From Gordionus sp. m RMFG-2023 (Eukaryota; Nematomorpha; Gordioida; Chordodea; Parachordodidae): a stretch of 64,000 nucleotides of DNA. Of this stretch, positions 12,835 to 23,854 are shown piece by piece (the stretch's first letter is position 1; each line of letters starts with the position of its first letter). Both the position numbers and the translations under genes were made by a program. The stretch is from positions 67,185,561 to 67,249,560 of the forward strand of contig NC_088775.1 in assembly GCF_954871325.1 (NCBI RefSeq), read 5' to 3'. Under the pieces are notes generated by a model. The model made no database searches. It was not told the DNA's origin and was given only the letters and a program-made list of their open reading frames with translations.

Positions 12835-13070
12835 AATTTTATAAAGTGGTTTTTAGAAAATTAAGATAAAAAAAATGTAGTCGTACATATATATTTTTAA
12901 AGATTTCCTTTAATTCATAAACTATAACATAAAAACAAAATATTTTAAATACAAAATATTTTAAATTTTATAAAGTGGCTTTTAGAAAATTAAGATAAAA
13001 AAATGTAGTCGGACATATATATTTTTAAAGATTTCTTCAAATTCATAAACTATAACATAAAATATTTTGG
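12835..13070. repeat. tandem duplication, ~128-bp period, two copies
   Basis: TTTTATAAAGTGG and AAATGTAGTCG blocks, followed by ACATATATATTTTTAAAGA and ATTCATAAACTATAACATA, occur twice, near 12837-12935 and 12965-13065, with scattered differences. It lies inside the core of element B. Confidence 0.8.
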
Positions 13071-13508
13071 CATTATTAAACAAATCTCATTATTAAATAC
13101 CACTAACAATATAAACATACGATAATTTTCTAAATTATGTATTTTATCAAAGATCTGATAATGATAAAATTTTGACATGAGAAGAAAAATTGGAATCAAG
13201 TTTAATTCCTGAATTCTCTAGGAAAAAGTGGAAAATTAACCCAGTTCACCAAGCTAACCCCATGGTTATCATATAACTCATCAAGCTCCTTTTGTTTTTC
13301 AACTAAGATTTTGTCAAGCAAAACCATAGATTCGTAATACGAATTCCACTAGAATTTATCAGATACCTACCCAATTTCTTGATGTTACCTGCCATATTGG
13401 TAGACATTTCTTGTTTATTCCACAAAGTAAGACACTTTTGGAAAGAACTTTGTGATATTATTTTATGTTATCAGCTAAAGCTAAAAAAATTTCTGATGCG
13501 CATAATTA

Positions 13509-14443
13509 GGGGAGACCAGTGTTATAATGAACCCAGGGTTATAGTGAGAGTGGCTTTATTTTCTAGAGTATTAAACTCTAAGAGATAATTTTTTACCAAA
13601 ACTATATACTTATATATTGCATATGCGGCTATAATTTTTATTTCTATCGGACCGCTTGAAGAATTTTTATAATGCTTTATATCATTCGTACCTTCAAAAG
13701 TAACTTTTTACACTTTTACTATTTTTCAAAAATAAAGATTAATATACAATTTTACCACACAAAAATCATCTTATATAAAAGAAAAAATCCTATTTTATAG
13801 AATAACAATTTACCCGAACAAAATTGATAATATAAATACTTCAAAATATGATCTTAATCAAAGTGGTGCTACTGGGGCTATTTTTATGGGGTTAGGTCGA
13901 ACCTTTTTTTTTTGCTATTTTTTAAAAATTTGAAAGCCAAGGAGAGACCAATTAAAAGAAAAAAAATCGAAAAATGTTATTGTATGATAAATAATTGTTT
14001 GGTATACAAATAAATTATATCAAGCATAACAATCAAGACTGCTTTCAATGTCAGTTATTAGTTACATGGCTTTGCAATTTTATTTTTTTTTATTTACAAA
14101 GATTGTGAATGTTTTAAATAATTTTATATAACACTTTTATGTTTTAAATCATTAAATATATCCTAATAAAAAAATATATAACTTTTATATATGGAAAATT
14201 AAGCAGAGTTTATAATAGCCTCGACCAAGGGCTTGTTCGTCCCTGGGTAAGGTTCACTCGGTTACCAAAAAAAATTCCAGGAAAATTGATATTTTGAAAA
14301 AATTATTAGAGATGTATTTTTGTTGAACATATCATAAAACTAATAGAGCTGAACAAAATGAGATATTTTTTATTAAAAATGATAAAGTACTTATAATTTT
14401 CTTAAGGTTTGCCTATAGGGTTCGCCATAACCCCGTTCTCCCC
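13509..14443. mobile_element. pogo-like MITE, TA target site
   Basis: The termini GGGGAGACC and GGTTCTCCCC-like (complement GGGGAGAACGGGG) are flanked by TA (13507-13508 and 14444-14445). They match the ends of the coding pogo element at 45821-47793. The interior of 935 bp is AT-rich and non-coding. The ORF overlapping its left end (13379-13588) crosses the boundary and is not a gene. It sits in the core of element B. Confidence 0.75.
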
Positions 14444-14696
14444 TACAAGTTTTCAATAAATTAAAAAGAAAAAACTTGATGTTTAATATTTAAAATGATT
14501 AGATGAAAAAGAGAAATCTATTTTATTACTTAGAATCTTTTTTATATATTTTGAGTCAAAAAAAAGAAAAGCCTTAGCCTTAATTTCAATAAAAAAATGT
14601 TTTTAGAGCCAATCCCCATTTTAACTTAATTTTCAGATTCAACTAAGTCAGTCGGAAAGTCGATAAATATAAAATTGTAACTTTCATGAAACTCCA

Positions 14697-15262
14697 TTCG
14701 CGATATGATAATGCATTCGCTATAATGCATTCGCTATAATGCATTCGCTATAATGCGTTCGCTATAATGCATTCGCTATAATGCATTCGCTATAATGCAT
14801 TCGCTATAATGCATTCGCTATAATGCATTCGCTATAATGCATTCGCTATAATGTATTCGCGATAATTCATTCGCTATAATACATTCGCTATAATGCATTC
14901 GCGGTAATATATTCGCGATAATGCATTCGCGATAATTCATTCGCTGTATGTATTCGCTATAATACATTCGCGATAACATTTTCGCGGTATTACATTCGCG
15001 CTAATACATTCGCTATAATATTTTCGCTGTATTATATTCGCTATAATGCATTCGCGGTAATGCATTCGCTATATTATATTCGCGATAATGCATTCACTGT
15101 AATGCATTTGCTGTAATGCATTCGCTATAATATCTTTTCGCGGTAATCGACATTCGTGATAATGCATTCGCGATAATGCATTCGCGATAATGCATTCGCG
15201 ATAATGCATTCGCGATAATGCATTCGCGATAATACATTTCGCGCTAAAGTTTTCGCGGTATT
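14697..15262. repeat. 14-bp minisatellite, right arm of element B (inverted)
   Basis: About 40 copies of the complement of the left-arm unit (GCATTCGCTATAAT and variants with GCGATAAT or GCGGTAAT). The outermost left part, 14700-14860, is nearly homogeneous, while the part towards 15260 is more varied. The two short overlapping minus-strand ORFs here (15069-15325) only reflect the repeat period and are not genes. Confidence 0.95.
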
Positions 15263-15830
15263 GGCATGTAACCGGAAAACGGTAATGGTATAAATCGAGT
15301 TTGAAACGGTACAAATCGGGTACAAATCAATCCGGTTTTAAAAATTTGAAAAATCTCAAATTTTGAATATTGGGGGGGGGGGCTAACTTCACGCTATAAT
15401 ATAAGGTTTAAAATTTGATTTCCGAAATAAATAATGAAGATAAAGCTTAATTTGAGGCATCATTAGGAAGAGAAAAAAATTCTCTACCGTTGTACGTTAA
15501 AAAAATTTAAAAAAATAAATGTTGAGTGTTTTTTATTTTTGGCGCCATATTTTCAACGGTCAATAGCTGGAAAACGGTGATGGTACAAATCGAACTGAAA
15601 ACGGTACAAATCATTCTCTATCGACCTATTCACTTTTTATTTTTAAGTTCAAAAGTTGGGGGGGGGGCTGTCGTGAAGTTGGCCCCCCATTTTGTTCTTT
15701 GAATATCTCAAAAACGGTGATGGTACAAATCGAACTGAAAACAGTACAAATCGGTACAAATCGGGTACTAATCACACCAACTGATAAACCATTGAAAATC
15801 AAAAATTGCGGGGCCAACTTCACGGACCTA

Positions 15831-16045
15831 AAATAATTTATTAAAAAAACATATAACACAAAAAATAAAAATAATTAGCGATCAAAAGATATATCAAGAG
15901 AAAAAATATATATTTAAAAAAAATATCCATCAAAAAAATATATTTAAAAAAATTTATTAAAGAAATCATATAACACAAAAAATAAAAAAAATTAGCGATC
16001 AAAATATATATTAAAAAAAAATATCAATCAAAAAATATATTGTAA
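15831..16045. repeat. AT-rich tandem repeat, right part of the split locus
   Basis: Continues the repeat words of 9541-9884 in the same orientation (CATATAACACAAAAAATAAA, ATTAGCGATCAAAA). This supports element A as an insertion. From 16046 to 16430 follows AT-rich DNA without recognisable features. Confidence 0.7.
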
Positions 16046-16429
16046 CAAATTAAAATCGCAAGGTCTATAAGTCGAAAGGCTTGGTAATACGAAAGGCTAA
16101 AAAATAATATTGAAAATAAAAATAACAAAGAAAATGTTTAATAAGATATTTGATTGATTTATTGCTTTTTTTAGAGAAAAAATATTATAATAACTTTACA
16201 TTATAATATATTAAAAATATGGAAATTTTAAGATCTTTTCAATTTTTTTATTAATTCTTTGAAATTGCGGTTTTTATTATATTAATTTTTAAATTAATAT
16301 TTTTAATTAAATTATATTTGGTTATGAATTTATATATTAAGTAAGTATAAATATATTGTAATTACTTGATAAAGAAGTAAATGAGAAACATAAATTTTTT
16401 TAGGTATTTTTAATTTGAGAAAGCATTTA

Positions 16430-17232
16430 AGAGGGGAAAGGCTAACATCTTAAACGTAATTTTGAATATAATTATATCATTAAACTCAGAATTTAACCGC
16501 TTAGATGTATTTTTTTACGTTTCCGGTTCACAAAATAAATTTTTTGTCGCGAAAGACATTTATAGGGGAAAGGCTAACATTTTAAAAGTAATTTTGAATA
16601 TAATTATATCATTGAACTCAGAATTTAATTTTCTATCAAAAACCGCTTAGATGTGTTTTTTTACGTTTTCGGTTCACAAAATAAATATTTTGTCGCGAAA
16701 GACATTTATAGGGGAAAGGCTAACATTTTAAAAGTAATTTTGAATATATTTATATCATTGAACTCAGAATTTAATTCTCTATCCAAAACCGCTTAGATGT
16801 ATTTTTTTACGTTTCCAGTTCACAAAATAAATTTTTTGTCGCGAAAGACATTTATAGGGGAAAGGCTAACATTTTAAAAGTAATTTTGAATATATTTTAA
16901 TCATTGAACTCAGAATATAATTCTCTATCCAAAACCGCTTAGATGTATTTTTTTACGTTTCCGGTTCACAAAATAAATTTTTTGTCGCGAAAGACATTTA
17001 TAATGGAAAGGCTAACATCTTAAACGGAATTTTGAATATAATTATATCATTGAACTCAGAATTTAATTTTCTATCCAAAACCGCTTAGATGTAATTCTTT
17101 ACGTTTCCGGTTCACAAAATAAATATTTTGTCGTGAAGGACATTTATAGGGGAAAGGCTAACATTTTAAAAGTAATTTTGAATATATTTATATCATTAAA
17201 CTCAGAATTTAATTCTCTATCCAAAACCGCTT
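16430..17232. repeat. ~146-bp tandem repeat, about 5.5 copies
   Basis: The word GGGGAAAGGCTAACAT recurs near 16433, 16565, 16710, 16856, 17002 (variant) and 17148. Each unit also holds AACCGCTTAGATGTATTTTT, GTTTCCGGTTCACAAAATAA and GTCGCGAAAGACATTTATA. The first unit is shorter, missing about 13 bp. The ORF at 16462-16650 spans the repeat junction and is not a gene. Confidence 0.95.
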
Positions 17233-17745
17233 TAAGGACATCCCTGGTGAGTTAAAAAGGTTATTAATTCAAGTTTGATAAAAAGAAATTTTATAACCTT
17301 GTGTTGGCATTTATATGCATAGGACTTTATTTCTGCTCACCCGAGGAGGGTATTCTTAATAAGTTTCCGACTCTAAGACAATGGAAGTCTATCGAATTTA
17401 CAATGCTTAGCAAATAGATCTATCGATCATATATAGGGGCTTATCGGCGTTTATAAAATTAAGTATTTGGGTTTGGCAGACTATTACCCCCTATATTGGT
17501 GTTTTATTTACAAAAATATGTGTACTACTTTATCAATTTATGATTGCTATATAATGTATTAGTGCCCAAGGCTATCAAGTACTAATGAGTATGTTCGGGG
17601 GAGGTAAGACACGTTCCTCCGGGTCAAGGGAGCTTTCCTCATTGTCCAAGAGTTTGTCCGATCTGATCGTTTTATTGTCTTCGGTTAGATTTAACGTTTC
17701 GACGAACTAAATAAAAATGAACTTTTTAATTAATATTATTATTTT
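17233..17745. other. unassigned stretch, less AT-rich
   Basis: Unique-looking sequence with lower AT content (for example around 17585-17700). Short open frames carry no recognisable domain. It could be the left part of the element that ends at 18966, or host intergenic DNA. Confidence 0.3.
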
Positions 17746-18966
17746 ATTTGATCGAATATTTAGTAAGTGGTCGGTTTTGAGAACGGCATTCGGTCAATCA
17801 TGATATTCAAAATATTTTTTAGGATAATGCTTAACACGTTATTGTACACGTATAAACCAAAAATGAAGAATTTTCCTTGGATAACGCCAGCAATGCAGTA
17901 TTTAGTCATTGGCCCGGATTCAAATAGGTTATCTGTCAAATCACGATATTTTTAAAATATTTTCTCGGATAATGATTTACACGTATTTATAGATAAATAA
18001 ACCCAAAATGATCATTTTCCAAATAATATTACTACCAAATTTGGTCGATCGAATATTAAGTAAGTGGTCGGCTTTGAGCTCGCCATTCGGTCAAATCAAA
18101 ATATTTTCAAAAAATTATTTAGGATAATGCTTAACACGTTGTTGTTCACATATAAACCAAAAATGAAGAATTTTCCATGGATAACGCCAGCAATGCAGTA
18201 TTTAGTCATTGACCCGGTTTCAAATCGGTTATCTGTCAAATCACGATATTTTTAAAAACTTTTTGGGATAATGATTTACACATATTTATAGATAAATAAA
18301 CCAAAAATGATCATTTTCCAAATAATATTAATACCAAATTTGGTCGATCGAATATTTAGTAAGTGGTCGGTTTTGAGCTCGGCATTCGGTCAAATCACAA
18401 TATTTATAAAATATTTTTTAGGATAATGATTAACACCTAAATATACACGTATAAACCAAAAATGAAGAGATTTTGATCAATAATGCCATGTTCTTTACAA
18501 ATTTTGTAATATTTTTCGATTCTAAACCTAGTCATTAATTAAATGTCAAAGAAACCTATATTTTTAAATTTTTTTTTAGGTTTTTCACATGTATTTACAC
18601 CCAAATATAAAAAAAGCGATATCCAATAATTATTCTGATTTCCTAAGAATATATTTTCATATTTATGCATTTAACGCCATCTTATGGATATATATTTGTT
18701 AGATTTGGCAATTGAAAAATAAAATTTAAGTTGTAATAAGCTAGTAAATATATTTTTTTCCCAATAATATTACGTAAAAATAGAACTATAAATTATTTGA
18801 TATTTATTCTCAATATATTACTGAATAAAAAATTGATTCATGTATATTAAAAAAAATGTTTATGAAAATTATTTTAAAAAAAATATTGATATAATCAAAT
18901 TTTGATTGATTATGAATTATTGCTTTTTAGCAATGCATTTTAGCAATGCAGTATTTAGTTATACCC
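17746..18966. mobile_element. single-arm copy of the satellite-bearing foldback element
   Basis: Two and a half units of a ~297-bp repeat (17750-18490) are followed by about 480 bp matching 56130-56611. The copy ends in a version of the same terminus, GCAATGCAGTATTTAGTTATACC near 18944-18966. The satellite units are diverged copies of those at 52.3-56.1 kb. No inverted partner arm is present here, so this is a half element or a solo arm. ORFs at 17767 and 18064 are repeat-phase artefacts. Confidence 0.75.
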
Positions 18967-18969
18967 ATA

Positions 18970-19725
18970 AAATTAATCTGAACAGACAGGTTAAAATTAT
19001 TTCGCAGACAATTTATTTTGTAAAATATAATCGAATATATGCCTAATAAAATATTCGTTTTTACTGCAGCTGTTATATATTATCGAGCTAATAAGTCATT
19101 CGCTCTCTATAGTAGCAAAGTAGAGATCTAAAAAATGTAAAACATTTTAAGGATAGTGGGAGGGCTGAACTGGAAAATTTATCACAATTCTTATAAACGT
19201 ATCAATATTTTCATTTTCCTTAAGAAGAATATTTTTCAACCATTAGCACCATCTACTTTTTTCTTCAATTTTTGATAAAAATGTATATTTCGGAAAAATC
19301 GATAGCGTCGCCAAGGTTTTGACATCGTATATATATTTATAAAAGGTGTCTAAATAAAAAGTAAAAAAAAAAATTCGAAAAGCCCATTAGAGAATTTCTT
19401 TGCCTACAAAATGATATATTATAATATTTTTTTACTATAAATAGTTTTTAAGATATAAGCATTTTAAAAATTTTACAGATTCCAAAGTGGCTCTTTTTTG
19501 CAATTTTGAACCCCTATATCTCGGGAACTAGGTGTGCTAGCGAGCTAAAATAAACGGCTTTCTCATTATATACCTATCTTAATAATTCCAGAAATGTTTA
19601 ACAATTTTAAAAGAGGTCGGCCAAAATATGCCTTATTTGATCGATTTGAATGGCATGGCCTTTATGGGACATGCCAGTTAACTTCAAAATAATCGCAAAA
19701 GTTACTTATAAACGATATTAGAAAC
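18970..19725. other. unassigned AT-rich stretch
   Basis: No domain, repeat or RNA gene recognised between the satellite-bearing copy and the Gypsy fossil. Confidence 0.4.
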
Positions 19726-22075
19726 GGTGATATGATAAAAAATAAAGCGAATAATAATATGATGATGGAATTGTGCATTATGGGAAATTGTCTATTTGAA
19801 GAAAATATAATTATCATTCCGAAAGATTTAAGAGAGCTAATGCTACAACATATGCACGAAGGACATTTGGGTGCTGACAAAACCAAATATTTAACAAAAA
19901 TTTTTTGTATTTTTGTCTTTACTCTTCGGCATCGGCTCAATTGTAATGGTATCAAATATTTGAATTGTAAAGAATTGAAACTTTGGGTTAAATTAATTAA
20001 AAACCTAAAATGGAACTTAATTAAATCATAATTAGGATTCTTGGGAGTGAATCCATTTTAATTTTACTAGATTAGTGGATTCGCGATAGATGCCAATTGA
20101 TGTTGTTTCCTACTCCAAATGGCTTGAAGTTGGTGCAGGATATCTCAAAAGACTATGATTAAATGTTTAAGAAATATGGTTTGATAGGTTTGGAATACCT
20201 AAGTATATTATATCAGACAATGGATCACAATTCATATCTAGGGAATTCTAACTTTACTGTGAATTAAACAACAAACTCTAAATACGTTTAACATCCTATC
20301 ATTGACAAACTAATCGATTATCTGAGCGTTCCATACTAACTTTGTAAAGTCAATATTATGCAATGAGAGAGTCAATCATAGGTGTAGCCAGGATTTTCTT
20401 AGGGGGGGGGGATTAAAAAATTCTGATTTTTGGCGGGTAGTTTAAATATAATCATAAAATATTTTTGCAAGATAGAATGTTAATTTTAATAAAAAAATAT
20501 TATCTTTATTTAAAATATAAGAAATTGGTTAATAGATTATATTAAAATTGAATCCTGGAACATATAGAAAATATATTTTTACTAGTTTATATAAAATAAT
20601 TACATATATATACATTAATACAAAAACATAGTAAAAATTTATTCCAAACAAGTATAAGAAATTTCTTAATAAAAAGTAAGTAGACATATAGTTGATATTT
20701 CTCTATTATATAGAGTTGGTTACAAAATATGAAGTAAAATGCCACTTTTACAGACATATTTGACTGTTATAAAATATATTACATTTAATATTTTAATAAA
20801 TTTTACTAGAAAATGCTTTTGATAATAAACGTAAGTAACAATTTGCATTCAATTCTTTAACGCCATCTATTTATTAAAAAATATTTAAAAAATTAAACAT
20901 CTTATTATTCACCCCACAGTATGTACCATATTAAATATTAATGCTACTAAAATATAGAATTATTTTTTTCATTTATTCTTTAAAAGATATTTTTTGATGT
21001 CCTTATCAATATTTTATAGTCTTCTGTAATATATGTAATTAGCTATTGGAAGATTATTTGATTGTCATACGATATTAGATAAAATTAAATATACTGTAAA
21101 TCTACGAAACATAATATTCCATTGTTTGTATTGTGTGTTAATTTTTACTTAATTTATAATTTAATTTTATCAATCATTTTATAATTATATTTTATCTTAT
21201 TAAGATAAATAAGTTAAAGTTAATCACTCTATGAAAAACTATATGTTAGATATTATATTATTTAATAATTTTATGAATCTATTAATAGTAACTATAACAC
21301 ATTTCACTTTTGTCTTATGTCTTATCCTTGGCTTATATTTCATTTCCTAAAAAACATTTTTGGTTTCACTTTTATTATATATAATTTCCTTTTTTCCAAA
21401 AATATGAATTATAATCAATAGTTTAAGGTATATTGATACATTTTGGGAGACAGGGGGTGTGGAAAAGACAAAGGAGGATATTTTTAATAGCTTAAATTGA
21501 TATTCACAAAAAGTCATAAATTTCTTAAGGGGGGAAGATTTCCCCTTGTCTCCCTTCCTTTGCTACGCCTATGGAGTCAATATAATCTAGGCTTTGACAT
21601 AAGTTTTAAAAATCTATCAACTGTGGGAGCATAACTCTATGGAGAGATCTCCTGCCAAGATTATATTTGAAAGACAATTGAAAATTAGTTTAGATTGGAT
21701 AAGACCTATTGTAGAACATGAGATTAAAATGGGAAGAGACTAAGTTATAATCTTATTTTTGAAAGAGAGATAATTCGAGATTTCACAATCGTTTGGGTAA
21801 ACAAAGATAATTTCAAAGGTTAAAGAAGGGATTGATAAAGGAGAGGATAGAGTTTGTATTCGTATATTGTTGAAACTCCCAAGAGACATTTCGGATACAG
21901 ATCAGCTAAGAGATTGTTCAATTATTTCAACTCAAAGTTCATCGGAAGTTACAGAAATATTTGTGCCAGAAGATGAAGCAGATAAGGATACTACATTATT
22001 TTTCACCCAGAAGCCGTAAATTAACAAAGATGTTTATTGAGGAAATTTAAGTTAAACTTAAAAATAATTGGATGA
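19726..22075 (+). mobile_element. Gypsy-type LTR retrotransposon fossil (integrase), split by a hAT element
   Basis: Integrase zinc-binding similarity is visible at about 19840-19900 (a HEGHLGADKT motif) and core-domain similarity follows to about 20370. The continuation resumes after the hAT element, at 21582, and fades near 22070. It is an old, broken copy without visible LTRs. The hAT insertion post-dates it. Confidence 0.7.
20377..21573. mobile_element. hAT-like non-autonomous element with perfect 8-bp target duplication
   Basis: The ends CATAGGTGTAGC and GCTACGCCTATG form a 12-bp inverted repeat with one mismatch. They are flanked by GAGTCAAT on both sides (20369-20376 and 21574-21581). 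An 8-bp duplication and short inverted ends are typical of hAT. G-rich runs follow each end (20400-20410, 21530-21536). The 1,197-bp interior is AT-rich and non-coding. The copy at 1-2589 is a relative. Confidence 0.9.
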
Positions 22076-22809
22076 AGTGTAATAAATTATTATTTGTTAT
22101 ACTATTTACAAAAAATTAGAACATTCTCTGACATTGGAAATTAATTATGTTATTGTAAATAATTATTTAAAATTTGTTGTAAATAATATTTTCTAATAAA
22201 TAGTTACTTCTGTTTATTTTTTAATAAAACACGTTGTATTATAAAATAAATTAATATTTCGGATATTGCAACCCTTTAATAAGGCATCATTATGACCGAA
22301 TCGTCAGTCTAGGTGTGATGGTTTTAATTATATGTCATTAGTTTTTATTCGCCTATTTATAATCACATGATCTGTCAGATTAGATAGGTTGTTAATAAGA
22401 ATGATTAATATTCTAAAACACCAATATAAATCTTAACCTATATCTCTTCAAAACCTTAACTTAACCCATATCTCTCTGACCCTTGCGTCAGGGGAATCAC
22501 TAGCCTTTATAATCTCAAGAGCTCAGCTAACATTTTACAAAATTAATTTCTTCTTTTTTTAGCAAATTATCTAAAATGACCTATTAAATTTCATATGAAA
22601 TTTTTTTATATTTTGAGGGAGCTCTATAAATTTTTCAAGGTGTCCGAGCCACTGCCCCACCCCCCCTCTTTCCTAGTGTGGCTACTACTTAGTCCTGTTT
22701 TATAATGCTGATACTTGTTTAATTTAAATATAGTTCATCCAATTATTCCTTCAGTTGAACATTTCTTGAGTTGAGCGTCTTCGATTTTATTAATTTCCTT
22801 ATTTTGCAA
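22076..22809. other. region upstream of DPH7
   Basis: AT-rich DNA between the Gypsy fossil and the DPH7 start codon. A GC-rich patch at 22640-22690, with a C run and TAGTGTGGCTACTAC, looks like a transposon end, but no partner was found. No clear core promoter motif could be assigned. Confidence 0.35.
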
Positions 22810-23564
22810 ATGAATTGTATATTGTTAGCTCAATTGAATATTGATAAATCTATTGACTCAATTGAATTTTGTACTTTAAAAGGGTTTGAAAATGTTATTG
22901 CTATTGGAACCTATAAATTAGTTTTTTTTAAATATTCTACTTTAATATAAACTGCATAAAGGATGATCAACCCACATCCATTAATCAAACTCGCCAAGGA
23001 GGATTTCATATATGTAATTATGATTCTGATCATCAAAAAATATGCACATTAGCTATATATGAAGGAAGTGGTATATTAGATCTCAAATGGATTGATTGCA
23101 ATGAAGGAATTTTAGGTTTTAATTAAAAAAAATTGCTTATATATTTTTTTAAATTAGCATGTGCTCATTCAGATGGTATTATTAGTTTGAATGAGGTAAA
23201 TTTAGATAAAAAAGTTGAGATTATTAGTCATAATTATCTCATAAATGAAGAGTGTTTAGTATTAGCTATATCTTTAGGGTAAATACATTTGAGTTATATA
23301 AATTTTATATTTGTGAAACCAATGATTTTGAGTTTTTTACAAAATTTAATCATTTTCAATTTTGATTCAATTCTATTTTTATATAATGTGATAGGTCCAA
23401 ATCAAAGAAATTAGTAGCATCAAGTTCTAATGGAAATATAATATTTTGTGATTTACATGTTAATAATTCAACCAAAATAAAACCAACTGATAAATGGCAG
23501 GGTCATGATTATGAAGCTTGGACTGTTAGTTTTGACATTTTGGATTCTAATAAAGTATTTTCTG
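22810..23564 (+). CDS. DPH7: DPH7 exons 1-4: diphthine methyl ester hydrolase, N-terminal WD40 part
   Basis: DPH7 (WDR85; yeast Rrt2) is a cytosolic WD40 protein that removes the methyl group from methylated diphthine on elongation factor 2, allowing the final amidation to diphthamide. Exons are 22810-22920, 22962-23115, 23158-23278 and 23395-23564, with introns of 41, 42 and 116 bp bounded by GT and AG. Residues 12-37 match the family's first strand region (motif SIDSIEFCTLKG then AIGTYKL). Later motifs are SGILDLKWID, CAHSDGIISLNEV and WQGHDYEAWTVSFD. The ATG at 22810 gives an N-terminus aligned with other DPH7 proteins. Exon 4 ends in phase 1 at TTTTCTG, and the codon is completed 26.8 kb away at 50355. 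Assignment is from recall of the human protein, without a database search. Confidence 0.88.
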
Positions 23565-23854
23565 GTTAGCCTTATCTCAATTTTTTACATGAAAATTATT
23601 TAAATTTATATATATTGTTGATAATGTGTGCAATTAGGCAATATTTGTGATATTTTATAAAATAGTCTGAAATTTATAAAATAAGTCTTTTATGCAGTTA
23701 AACTTCTTTGCCATATGCATAGTGTTATTAAATGGCTGAGCCAAGTTTACTTATACATGACTTGATTAAAGTTTCAAGTTGAAAAATTGACTCCATCTCG
23801 AAGTGGATCAATAAGCCAACTCTTTAGCTGATTCTTGAATATAATTTTTTTTAA

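Larger units (their letters stand above)
11235..15272. mobile_element. element B: foldback-like element with 14-bp minisatellite arms
   Basis: It is inserted in element A between the 8-bp direct repeats TGGAAAAC (11227-11234) and CGGAAAAC (15273-15280). The outer ends share CAATACCGCGAAA in inverted orientation. Each arm is an array of 14-bp GCGAATGCATTA-type units, and the two arrays are inverted relative to each other. The core (about 11750-14690) is AT-rich with no recognisable transposase. It contains a pogo MITE, a LINE tail fragment and a short duplication. This resembles the architecture of Foldback transposons (long inverted termini made of tandem repeats). The 8-bp target duplication would fit hAT-related integration; that link is inference. 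Confidence 0.75.
9885..15828. mobile_element. element A: TIR element with poly-G/C modules, TA target site
   Basis: The ends are perfect inverted repeats, GGTCCGTGAAGTTGGCC at 9885 and its complement ending at 15828. Both are flanked by TA, as for Tc1/mariner-type integration. The arms are built from modules of about 300 bp bounded by runs of 9-14 G or C next to an AACTTCACG motif, present in both orientations. The right arm (15273-15828) mirrors about 9885-10440 of the left arm. Element B (11235-15272) interrupts it. No transposase is seen, so it is non-autonomous; an origin from a mariner-like element is inferred only from the TA target. Confidence 0.75.

Noticed and set aside
11255-15262. 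CRISPR arrays
   Set aside because: The direct repeats are 14-bp units in tandem without unique spacers, in a eukaryotic transposon-rich context.
15069-15325. Two overlapping minus-strand ORFs rich in the same residue pattern
   Set aside because: They are read-through of the 14-bp minisatellite; the residue periodicity follows the repeat.
17767-18255. Two similar 62-63-residue ORFs
   Set aside because: They lie in consecutive ~297-bp satellite units and exist only because the repeat lacks stops in that frame.
22640-22690. Promoter CpG-like patch upstream of DPH7
   Set aside because: The C-rich run with GTGGCTACTAC looks like a transposon terminus, and no core promoter element could be assigned.
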